A stretch of 18,386 nt of DNA, taken from positions 1-18,386 of the forward strand of contig CALESR010000088.1 in assembly GCA_937907485.1 (NCBI GenBank), in the 5' to 3' direction. The stretch comes from an uncultured Paracoccaceae bacterium (GTDB lineage Bacteria > Pseudomonadota > Alphaproteobacteria > Rhodobacterales > Rhodobacteraceae). Positions 7,257 to 12,988 of the stretch are shown in pieces. Position numbers and translations under genes: made by a program. Positions within the stretch are counted from its first letter, which is position 1. Every line of letters begins with the position of its first letter. Below the pieces are notes generated by a model. It saw only the letters and a program-made list of their open reading frames with translations, ran no database searches and was not told the DNA's origin.

Positions 7257-7664
7257 TTAACGGCAGCCGAGCACCCAGATGTCATAGCGCGGATGGTCCA
7301 ACGCGTTCAGCGCCGGGCTGGAGGCGATCATCCAGCCCTGAAACAGCGATTCCACCCGCGTGGAATCGGTGAGGCGCAGAAAGGCAAAGGCATCCGAGGC
7401 CGGGTTGTCGGTCGGAAAGCGGCAGGCGAGCACCTCGACGGTGAGCCGCTGATAGCTGGTGCTGGCGCCCACCGGCACCTCGAGATCGGCCAGAACGCCC
7501 GAGACCTTGTCGAGCGCCCGCAGGGTGACGACAGTCCCCGACGTCACGGCCACGGCGCGCTGGCGTGTTTCGCCCAGCGCCTCTTCGAGTTGGCCGGGGC
7601 TGATGACCTGCGCCGCAGCAGGCACGGCCAGAGCAAGGCACAGCAGCAACGCGGGACGGATCAC
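7257..7664 (-). CDS. DUF2155 exported protein
   Basis: The 135-residue protein belongs to the alphaproteobacterial DUF2155 family, of unknown function. It has a signal peptide (MIRPALLLCLALAVPAAAQ), so it is probably periplasmic. Family landmarks are ALDKVSG followed by a DLEVPVG strand, the CRFPTDNPASDAFAFL segment, FQGWMIASSPALNALDHPRYDIWVLGC near the end, and two cysteines (in VLACRF and VLGC) that could pair. The start is a GTG at 7664 that overlaps the stop of the upstream mlaD-like gene as GTGA, so translation is probably coupled. It is the last gene of the three-gene NDUFA12-mlaD-DUF2155 operon. The partnership with an MCE lipid-binding protein makes an envelope role likely, but this is inferred. 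Confidence 0.88.
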   Translation of the reverse strand: MIRPALLLCLALAVPAAAQVISPGQLEEALGETRQRAVAVTSGTVVTLRALDKVSGVLADLEVPVGASTSYQRLTVEVLACRFPTDNPASDAFAFLRLTDSTRVESLFQGWMIASSPALNALDHPRYDIWVLGCR

Positions 7665-8122
7665 GAGGGGTCCTCGGCTTCGCTGCCCGTAAAGGCGCGC
7701 AGCAGCAGCGAGATCAGACTGACCGCGCTTTGAGTGTCCTGAAAACTGTCGCCGCTGGCGAGGTTCTCCAGATCGCCGCCCGGCAGGATCTCGACAAAGG
7801 TGCCGCCGAGGATGCCCTCGGTCGCCACCTGAATCGTCGAATCGACGGGCAGCGCCAGCGAGGGGTCGACGCTGATCGTCAGGCGCGCGCGGAAATCCTG
7901 CGGGTCGAGGGTCAGCGCGGTGACGGAGCCGATGCGCACCCCGGCGAGGCGGACCTCGGTGCCTTGACGCACGCCTTCAGCCGAACGGAAGGTGGCGTGC
8001 AGCGGATAGCCCTGCGTCTGGGTCAGCGCGGTGCCGGTCGAGCGCAGCGCGAAGCCGACAAAGACCACCGCCACCACCAGCACGACAGCGCCCAGCACAA
8101 CCTCCCAGAGGCGGTAGGCCAT
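7661..8122 (-). CDS. MlaD-like MCE-domain lipid transport protein
   Basis: The 153-residue protein has one N-terminal transmembrane anchor (VVLGAVVLVVAVVFVGFAL) followed by a single MCE domain in the periplasm (YPLHATFRSAEGVRQGTEVRLAGVRIGSV through TEGILGGTFVEILPGG). This is the architecture of MlaD, the inner-membrane substrate-binding ring of the MlaFEDB phospholipid transporter that helps keep the outer membrane asymmetric. No mlaE, mlaF, mlaB or mlaC is next to it here, so its partners, if any, are elsewhere. The ATG at 8122 lies four bases after the NDUFA12 stop; the longer frame upstream overlaps NDUFA12 and is rejected. The stop overlaps the next start. The gene sits between a complex I subunit and DUF2155, an arrangement I recall as common in Rhodobacterales. 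Confidence 0.88.
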   Translation of the reverse strand: MAYRLWEVVLGAVVLVVAVVFVGFALRSTGTALTQTQGYPLHATFRSAEGVRQGTEVRLAGVRIGSVTALTLDPQDFRARLTISVDPSLALPVDSTIQVATEGILGGTFVEILPGGDLENLASGDSFQDTQSAVSLISLLLRAFTGSEAEDPS

Positions 8123-8126
8123 CGGC

Positions 8127-8501
8127 TTACTCGGGCTGCCAGGCGTCGTAGTCGCGCCGCTGGGCCGGAACAGGCTGGCGCAGCGAACCGGCCGGGGCAT
8201 AGGCCGCGGCGGTGCCGGTCAGGTTCTGCTGGTGCGGGGCTTCCCAGGCCTTGTGTTGCAGCGGGCGTTCGGTCGGCGGCTCGTCCCAGGTGCCGTGCAT
8301 CCAGCCGTGCCAGTCGGGGCTGATGCGCGTCGCCTCGGATTCGCCGTTGAAGATGACCCAGCGCCGCTTGCCGTCGCGGGTGCGGTAAAACACGTTGCCC
8401 TGATCGTCCTCGCCCACCTTCACACCCTTGCGCCAGGTGTGCAGCTGCGTGCCGATCGTCTGGCCATTCCACCACGTCAGAAGGCGAAGGAGAAAGTTCA
8501 T
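8127..8501 (-). CDS. NADH:ubiquinone oxidoreductase accessory subunit, NDUFA12 family
   Basis: The 124-residue protein matches NDUFA12 (B17.2), an accessory subunit of respiratory complex I shared by mitochondria and alphaproteobacteria. It binds the peripheral arm on the cytosolic side and helps stabilise it. Recognisable features are the short N-terminal hydrophobic start (MNFLLRLLTWWNG), TIGTQLHTWRKGVKVGEDDQGN, the tryptophan-rich RRWVIFNGESEATRISPDWHGWMHG and the proline-rich tail (HKAWEAPHQQNLTGT). Length agrees with bacterial members. It is the first gene of the operon that continues into mlaD and DUF2155, separate from the nuo genes, as is usual in this group. Upstream, 97 bases separate it from the cyclophilin gene and hold that gene's terminator, so this operon must have its own promoter in or beyond that gap; I could not pick one with confidence. 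Confidence 0.93.
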   Translation of the reverse strand: MNFLLRLLTWWNGQTIGTQLHTWRKGVKVGEDDQGNVFYRTRDGKRRWVIFNGESEATRISPDWHGWMHGTWDEPPTERPLQHKAWEAPHQQNLTGTAAAYAPAGSLRQPVPAQRRDYDAWQPE

Positions 8502-8567
8502 CGGTCAAATCCCCGCTGGTTGCCTGCGCGACCTTATGGCCGGTTTCGGCGGCGAAAGAAAGGGGCA

Positions 8568-8592
8568 CCGGGGCGGGTTGACACCGCCCCGG
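8568..8592 (-). terminator. Intrinsic terminator of the cyclophilin operon
   Basis: A perfect nine-base GC stem (8568-8576 with 8584-8592) with a seven-base loop begins seven bases beyond the stop of the exported cyclophilin. On the minus strand it is followed by GTGCCCCTTTCTTTC, a broken pyrimidine/T-rich tail. This fits an intrinsic terminator in the direction of the cyclophilin genes. Confidence 0.7.
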
Positions 8593-8598
8593 CAGGTC

Positions 8599-9183
8599 TC
8601 AGCGGATCACCCGCACCTCGGCCATCACATCCGGGGCGCCGATCATCGCGCCGTTCGGGCCCTGACCGCGCTTGATGGCGTCCAGCACGTCCAGACCCTC
8701 GATGATCTGGCCCAGCACGGTGTATTGCCCGTTCAGATGCGGCGCCGGGGCGAACATCAGGAAGAACTGGCTGTTGGCCGAATCGGGCGACTGCGCGCGG
8801 GCCATGCCCATCACGCCGCGCGCGAAAGGCTCGGTGCTGAACTCGGCCGGCAGGTCGGGCAGGGTCGAGCCGCCCATGCCCGCGCTGGCGGTGCTGCCAT
8901 CGGCGCGGCCGAATTCCACGTCGCCGGTCTGGGCCATGAAACCCTCGATCACGCGGTGGAAGACGACGGAGTTGTAAAGCCCCGCCTCGGCCAGTTCGAT
9001 CACCCGCGCGACATGCAGCGGCGCGAGGTCCGGGCGCAGCTCGATCCGGATGGTGCCGTTGGCTTGCCCGGCGACGTCGATTTCCAGCACCGGGTTGGCG
9101 GTGGGCGCCGGTTCGGTGGACTGGGCCAGCAGCGGGGCGGCCAGCAGCGAGAACGCCGCCGCGAGGAGGTTACGCCGGAACAT
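8599..9183 (-). CDS. Peptidyl-prolyl cis-trans isomerase, cyclophilin type, exported
   Basis: The 194-residue cyclophilin speeds cis-trans isomerisation at proline and so helps protein folding. A signal peptide (MFRRNLLAAAFSLLAAPLLA, cut near QS) places it in the periplasm, like PpiA. The catalytic segment VVFHRVIEGFMAQTGD holds the essential arginine and the hydrophobic pocket residues, and SANSQFFLMFAPAPHLNGQYTVLG is the second conserved block. The start at 9183 is set by the signal peptide and an AAGGTGG seven bases upstream; a longer frame to 9282 would run inside the upstream gene. It overlaps the end of the cytosolic cyclophilin by 14 bases and looks like a tandem duplicate of it with an export signal added. 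A terminator follows. Confidence 0.93.
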   Translation of the reverse strand: MFRRNLLAAAFSLLAAPLLAQSTEPAPTANPVLEIDVAGQANGTIRIELRPDLAPLHVARVIELAEAGLYNSVVFHRVIEGFMAQTGDVEFGRADGSTASAGMGGSTLPDLPAEFSTEPFARGVMGMARAQSPDSANSQFFLMFAPAPHLNGQYTVLGQIIEGLDVLDAIKRGQGPNGAMIGAPDVMAEVRVIR

Positions 9184-9682
9184 CGGCAGCCACCTTGACC
9201 GAGAGCATGCGGTCGGGGTTCGCCGGGGGCTCGCCGCGCAGGATCGCGTCGACATGCTCCATCCCGGAGATGACGCGGCCATAGACGGTGTATTGCCGGT
9301 TCAGGAAATGGTTGTCGCTGAAGTTGATGAAGAACTGGCTGTTGGCCGAGTTCGGGTTCTGGCTGCGGGCGGCGCCCAGCGTGCCGCGGTCGTGCGGGAT
9401 GCCGGAGAATTCCGCCGGCAGGTCAGGCAGGTCGGACCCACCCGTGCCGGCGCGGCGCAGGTTGAAGTCCTTCTCTGCGTTGCCGTTGGCGACGTCGCCG
9501 GTCTGCGCCATGAAACCGTCGATCACGCGGTGGAACACCACGTTGTCGTAGGCGCCGGCGCGGGCGAGGGCTTTCATGCGCTCGGCATGTTTCGGCGCGA
9601 TCTGCGGCATCAGTTCGATGAGGACGGTGCCGGTCCGCAGCGTCATCACGATGGTATTCTCGGGGTCCTTGATCTCGGCCAT
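9170..9682 (-). CDS. ppiB: Peptidyl-prolyl cis-trans isomerase, cyclophilin type, cytosolic
   Basis: The 170-residue protein is a single-domain cyclophilin with no signal peptide, so a cytosolic PpiB-type folding catalyst. Motifs: VVFHRVIDGFMAQTGD (active-site Arg and pocket), DLPDLPAEFS, the Gly/Ala-Ala-Arg-Ser block GTLGAARSQNPNSANSQFFI, and HFLNRQYTVYGRVISGMEHVD. The tryptophan that makes human cyclophilin A strongly cyclosporin-sensitive appears to be replaced (SDNHFLN), as in most bacterial forms. An AAAGGAG lies seven bases before the ATG at 9682. It is the first gene of a two-gene unit with the exported paralogue. A weak promoter candidate lies just upstream (TTTTCC, 17 bases, TAGTGT on the minus strand). 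Confidence 0.93.
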   Translation of the reverse strand: MAEIKDPENTIVMTLRTGTVLIELMPQIAPKHAERMKALARAGAYDNVVFHRVIDGFMAQTGDVANGNAEKDFNLRRAGTGGSDLPDLPAEFSGIPHDRGTLGAARSQNPNSANSQFFINFSDNHFLNRQYTVYGRVISGMEHVDAILRGEPPANPDRMLSVKVAADVPA

Positions 9683-9976
9683 GCCGGTCTCCTTTGATAT
9701 CTGGGGCGCACACTAGCCTGCGGCGGCGGAAAGGAAAACCGGGGGGCGGTGAAATTCCTGTCAGCGGCGGCGCGGGCGGGGCATTTGCGGCCCAGACCGG
9801 CGCTGTCCCACGCAGGGGACATTTTTGCACCCCAAGGATTTCAAGGGCTTGCCGCGTTTGTTAACCTTTTCGCAAGGATTGTCCCACGGTTTGCCCCGGT
9901 GATCCAGACGCCGTGCAGGACAGGAATCCCCCCGATCCGGCAGTGCGAGTCGGGGCCAACCCTGCCCCGGCAGCGG
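9683..9976. other. Largest gene-free gap, with short repeats and weak hairpins
   Basis: No coding sequence is supported in these 294 bases between ppiB and glpD, both on the minus strand. Near the glpD end, CCCCGA (9930-9935) and TCGGGG (9950-9955) form a weak hairpin that could help end glpD transcription, though no T-run follows. The middle (about 9804-9888) is richer in A and T than its surroundings. It holds a TGTCCC...GGGACA palindrome (9804-9821), a TGTCCCACG direct repeat (9804-9812 and 9880-9888), a CAAGGATT direct repeat 40 bases apart (9833-9840 and 9873-9880) and a GTTAACC. The part next to ppiB should hold its promoter. Confidence 0.5.
9804..9821. promoter_or_regulatory. TGTCCC-N6-GGGACA palindrome
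   Basis: Exact six-base inverted repeats with a six-base spacer, and a third copy of TGTCCCACG at 9880. On the plus strand TTTTT follows at 9822-9826, so a very small terminator is also possible, but no forward gene comes before it. An operator role for ppiB, about 120 bases away, is only a guess. Confidence 0.3.
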
Positions 9977-11539
9977 TCAAGCGGCGCGCTGACGCGCGTC
10001 GATCCAGTCCTGCAGCGCCGCCACCTGCCCGGCGTCCAGCCGCAGGCCCAGCCGGGTGCGGCGCCAGAGGATATCCTCGGCGCTGATCGCCCATTCGTGG
10101 CGGATCAGCCACTCCACCTCGGCCCCGGTCAGGGTGCCGCCGAAATCGGTGCCCAGATCGGCCGCCGACCGCGCGCCTGCCAGCACCTGCACCGCCTCGG
10201 TGCCATAGGCGCGCACCAGCCTGAGCGCCCAAGCGGGCGTCAGGAACGGGTGGCGCGCCCGCAGTTCGGCCACCAGCGTCGCCACGCCGTCAACCGGGAA
10301 ATCGCCGCCTGGCAGCGGCACGCCCGCCGTCCACTTGCCCGCCATCGGCAGATGCGCCGACAGCTTGGCCAGTGCCGATTCGGCCAGACGGCGATAGGTG
10401 GTGATCTTGCCGCCAAAGACATTGAGCACCGGCGCACCGGCGGCGGTTTCGACCTTGAGCACATAATCGCGCGTCGCCGCCGTCGCCGAACGCGCGCCGT
10501 CGTCATAGAGCGGGCGCACGCCGGAATAGCTCCAGATCACATCGGCGGGGGTGACGGGCTGGCGGAAATAGCGGCTGGCAAAGGCGCAGAGATAGTCGCG
10601 CTCGACCTCGGTGCATTCGGGGCGCTGGTCGGGGTTGGCGTGGTCGGCGTCGGTGGTGCCGATCAGGGTGAAGTCCTGCTCATAGGGAATGGCAAAGATG
10701 ATGCGGCCATCCGGCCCTTGCAGGAAATAGGCCTTGTCATGGTCAAAGAGCCGCCGGGTGACGATATGCGAGCCGCGCACAAGGCGCACCGATTGGCGCG
10801 CCTCGGCCCCCACCACATCGCGGATCACCTGCCCGACCCAAGGCCCGGCGGCATTGACCAGCGCGCGGGCCTGCAAGGTCTGGCCGTCCGACAGGGTGAC
10901 GCGCCAGTGGCCGTTTTCGACGCGCGCCGAGTCGACGCGCGTGCGGGTCAGCACCGTGGCGCCGCGCGCCGCCGCGTCGCGGGCGTTCAGCACCACGAGG
11001 CGCGAATCCTGCACCCAGCAATCCGAGTATTCATAGGCCATGGTCAGCTCTGGCTGCAGCGGCGCCCCCTCGGGCGCGGTGCGCAGATCGAGGCGGCTGG
11101 TCCCCGGCAGGATCTGCCGCCCGCCCAGCGTGTCATAAAGGAACAGGCCCAGCCGGATCAGCCAGGCCGGGCGCCGCCCGCGCATCCAGGGCATCACCCG
11201 CCCCAGCAGCCGCGACACCGGGGTTTCGCCGTCAAAACGCATCGCCGGGTGCAGCGGCAGCACAAAGCGCATCGGCCAGGCGATATGCGGCATGGCGCGC
11301 AGCAGGGTCTCGCGCTCGATCAGGGCCTCGCGCACCAGCCGGACCTCGAAATATTCGAGATAGCGCAGGCCACCGTGAAACAGCTTGGTCGAGGCCGACG
11401 AGGTGGCGCCCGCCAGATCGCCCTTTTCCGCCAGCAGCACCTTCAGCCCGCGGCCGGCCGCATCGCGGGCAATGCCGCAGCCATTGATCCCGCCACCGAT
11501 GATGACGAGGTCGTAAAGGTCAGGGGGATCGGCAGGCAT
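9977..11539 (-). CDS. glpD: Glycerol-3-phosphate dehydrogenase (aerobic, FAD)
   Basis: The 520-residue flavoprotein oxidises glycerol 3-phosphate to dihydroxyacetone phosphate and passes electrons to the quinone pool at the inner membrane. It starts with the FAD-binding strand-loop-helix (YDLVIIGGGINGCGIARDA, residues about 9-27). GlpD hallmarks follow: SSASTKLFHGGLRYLE, RFVLPLHP, the VNAAGPW second dinucleotide segment, GSHIV, FAIPYEQDFTLIGTTD and the C-terminal DAXX-type helical domain. Length matches the family. The ATG at 11539 fits the fold but has no good ribosome site; a longer frame to 11605 would cover the operator and is less likely. It is divergent from glpR, which probably represses it. 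The glycerol facilitator and kinase genes are not in this window. Confidence 0.95.
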   Translation of the reverse strand: MPADPPDLYDLVIIGGGINGCGIARDAAGRGLKVLLAEKGDLAGATSSASTKLFHGGLRYLEYFEVRLVREALIERETLLRAMPHIAWPMRFVLPLHPAMRFDGETPVSRLLGRVMPWMRGRRPAWLIRLGLFLYDTLGGRQILPGTSRLDLRTAPEGAPLQPELTMAYEYSDCWVQDSRLVVLNARDAAARGATVLTRTRVDSARVENGHWRVTLSDGQTLQARALVNAAGPWVGQVIRDVVGAEARQSVRLVRGSHIVTRRLFDHDKAYFLQGPDGRIIFAIPYEQDFTLIGTTDADHANPDQRPECTEVERDYLCAFASRYFRQPVTPADVIWSYSGVRPLYDDGARSATAATRDYVLKVETAAGAPVLNVFGGKITTYRRLAESALAKLSAHLPMAGKWTAGVPLPGGDFPVDGVATLVAELRARHPFLTPAWALRLVRAYGTEAVQVLAGARSAADLGTDFGGTLTGAEVEWLIRHEWAISAEDILWRRTRLGLRLDAGQVAALQDWIDARQRAA

Positions 11540-11547
11540 GTTCAGGG

Positions 11548-11577
11548 TTCGCGCGTTTGTTTTCGTTTTCACGCGAA
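11548..11577. promoter_or_regulatory. Putative GlpR operator in front of glpD
   Basis: TTCGCG (11548-11553) and CGCGAA (11572-11577) are exact inverted arms, and inside them TTCG (11562-11565) pairs with CGAA (11574-11577), with TTTTCGTTTTC between. TTCG/CGAA half-sites are typical of DeoR-family GlpR operators. The right arm overlaps the proposed -10 box of glpD, which would allow direct repression. A further CGAA-T-TTCG palindrome lies at 11637-11645. Confidence 0.5.
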
Positions 11578-11605
11578 TATACACGGAAGCCGCGACAAAC
11601 CGCAA
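11576..11605 (-). promoter_or_regulatory. Candidate glpD promoter
   Basis: On the minus strand, TTGCGG (-35, plus-strand 11600-11605) and TATATT (-10, 11576-11581) are 18 bases apart and resemble a sigma-70 promoter. This would start transcription near 11568, inside the operator-like repeat, about 30 bases before the glpD start codon. Confidence 0.45.
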
Positions 11606-11654
11606 TCAGGCAACCCCGATTTGCCGCGATTCCGCGCGAATTTCGTCGGATTGC

Positions 11655-11683
11655 TTGCGCATCCGCGCGCATCGCCGGACAAT
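11655..11683 (+). promoter_or_regulatory. Candidate glpR promoter
   Basis: TTGCGC (11655-11660) and GACAAT (11678-11683) are separated by 17 bases, a fair sigma-70 match. It lies just ahead of the glpR ribosome site (GGAGG, six bases before the ATG at 11705), giving a short leader. The CGAATTTCG palindrome 10 bases upstream could let GlpR control its own gene. Confidence 0.35.
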
Positions 11684-11704
11684 CGCACAAAACGGAGGCG
11701 AATC

Positions 11705-12463
11705 ATGGCGCATGGGTTCCGGCTGCCCGAGATTCTGGAAATCGCCCGGATCGAGGGGCGGGTGACGGTCGATGACCTCGCCCAGCGCTTTGGCGTCACC
11801 GCGCAGACGATCCGCCGCGACCTGAGCGACCTCGACGAGGCAGGCAAGCTGGAGCGGGTGCATGGCGGGGCGATCTTGCGGTCGGGCACGGTGAACATCG
11901 GCTACAGCGACCGCGCCGCGCTGAACGCCGAGGAAAAGCGCGCGATTGCAAAGGCTTGTGCGGCAGAGATCCCTGAGGGGGCCTCGGTCTTTCTGGCGAT
12001 CGGCACCACGACCGAGGCGGTGGCGCGCGAATTGCGCCGCCATGCCGGGCTGATGGTGGTGACCAACAACATGAACATCGCCAATATTCTGGCCGAGAAT
12101 GCGCAGTGTCAGGTGATCCTGACCGGCGGCACGCTGCGGCGGTCGGACGGCGGGTTGACCGGGCCGCTGACCGAGGCGGCGATCCGGCAGTTCAAGGTGG
12201 ATATCGCGGTGATCGGCTGCTCGGCGCTGGATGGGGCGGGCGACATGCTGGATTATGACATCCACGAGGTCGGGGTCAGCCGCCTGCTGCTGGCGCAGGC
12301 GCGGCGGGCGTGGCTGGTGGCGGATCACTCGAAACTGACGCGCAGCGCCCCGGCGCGCATCGAGTCGCTGTCGGTGCTCGACGCGCTGTTCACCGACCGC
12401 CCGCTGCCCGAGGCGCTGGCCAGCCGCTGCGAGGGCTGGGGCACAAGGGTCGTGCAGGGCTGA
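11705..12463 (+). CDS. glpR: DeoR-family transcriptional repressor, probable glycerol-3-phosphate regulator GlpR
   Basis: The 252-residue protein has a DeoR-type winged helix-turn-helix at the N-terminus (about 7-58: LPEILEIARIEGRVTVDDLAQRF, then VTAQTIRRDLSDLDEAGKLERVHGGA). The C-terminal sugar-phosphate sensor fold has IGTTTEAVARELRR, VTNNMNIANIL, ILTGGTLRRSDGGLTG, DIAVIGCSALDGAGDMLDYD and WLVADHSKL. Such repressors release DNA when they bind a phosphorylated sugar. The divergent glpD next door makes glycerol 3-phosphate the likely inducer. Start: ATG at 11705 with GGAGG six bases upstream; the frame is open far upstream, but that part is only the antisense of glpD. The gene ends 15 bases before the convergent soxG stop with no clear terminator, only a repeated AGCCGGT. 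Confidence 0.92.
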   Translation: MAHGFRLPEILEIARIEGRVTVDDLAQRFGVTAQTIRRDLSDLDEAGKLERVHGGAILRSGTVNIGYSDRAALNAEEKRAIAKACAAEIPEGASVFLAIGTTTEAVARELRRHAGLMVVTNNMNIANILAENAQCQVILTGGTLRRSDGGLTGPLTEAAIRQFKVDIAVIGCSALDGAGDMLDYDIHEVGVSRLLLAQARRAWLVADHSKLTRSAPARIESLSVLDALFTDRPLPEALASRCEGWGTRVVQG

Positions 12464-12478
12464 GCCGGTTTCAGCCGG

Positions 12479-12988
12479 TCAGAGCGCGCGGCGGGCGGCC
12501 ACGGCGGTCATCGCCGCCTCGATCTCGTGTTTCAGGCTGTGCGCCATCGAGCGGAAGGCGGCGATCTCAAAGCCCTCTGCGGTGCGGATCAGCAGGGCCG
12601 GCAGGTGGTTGATCGTCGCGCGGGCCGAGGTGCCGGGGGCAAAGGCGGCGGGCCGCAGGTCGAGCGCGGTCAGCCGCGCCAGCACGGCCACCGCATCGGC
12701 GCCGGTCAGCGTGACCCAGACCCAGCCGTCGGACTGGTCGGTCACCGCCGCCAGATCGCCCAGATCGGGGGCCGGGGCGCCGAGGAGAAAGGCGGTGTCG
12801 CGCCCGGCCCAGACCATGCGCCCGCCGCCTGCCGCCAGCACCTGCCCCGGCGCCGGAAAGCCCGGCACCACGCGCCCCGGCCAGGGCGCGATGGCGGTGA
12901 CCGGGCCGGGGTCGAAGGCGGCCAGCGTGGCGCGGCCATGGGTGACGGGCAGGCCCTTGACGGCCAGTTCAGCGATGAGATCAGCCAC
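12479..12988 (-). CDS. soxG: Sarcosine oxidase gamma subunit
   Basis: The 169-residue protein is the gamma subunit of heterotetrameric sarcosine oxidase, the small partner that packs on alpha and has the beginning of a folate-enzyme-like fold. Recognisable parts are WPGRVVPGFPAPG near 36-48, the tryptophan segment SDGWVWVTLTG, LDLRPAAFAPGTSARATINHLPALLIR and the C-terminal EIAAFRSMAHSLKHEIE. It lacks its own active site. The start is a GTG at 12988 that overlaps the last eight bases of soxA, so translation is coupled. It is the last gene of the operon, and the convergent glpR ends 15 bases beyond it. Confidence 0.92.
   Translation of the reverse strand: MADLIAELAVKGLPVTHGRATLAAFDPGPVTAIAPWPGRVVPGFPAPGQVLAAGGGRMVWAGRDTAFLLGAPAPDLGDLAAVTDQSDGWVWVTLTGADAVAVLARLTALDLRPAAFAPGTSARATINHLPALLIRTAEGFEIAAFRSMAHSLKHEIEAAMTAVAARRAL

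Noticed and set aside
9804..9826. Hairpin plus TTTTT read as an intrinsic terminator on the plus strand
   Set aside because: The stem is only six pairs and no forward gene precedes it, so it has nothing obvious to terminate.
9749..11704. Forward open frame reaching in frame into glpR, which could suggest a giant fused regulator
   Set aside because: The part before 11705 is antisense to glpD and has no domain; glpR has its own ribosome site and normal family length from 11705.
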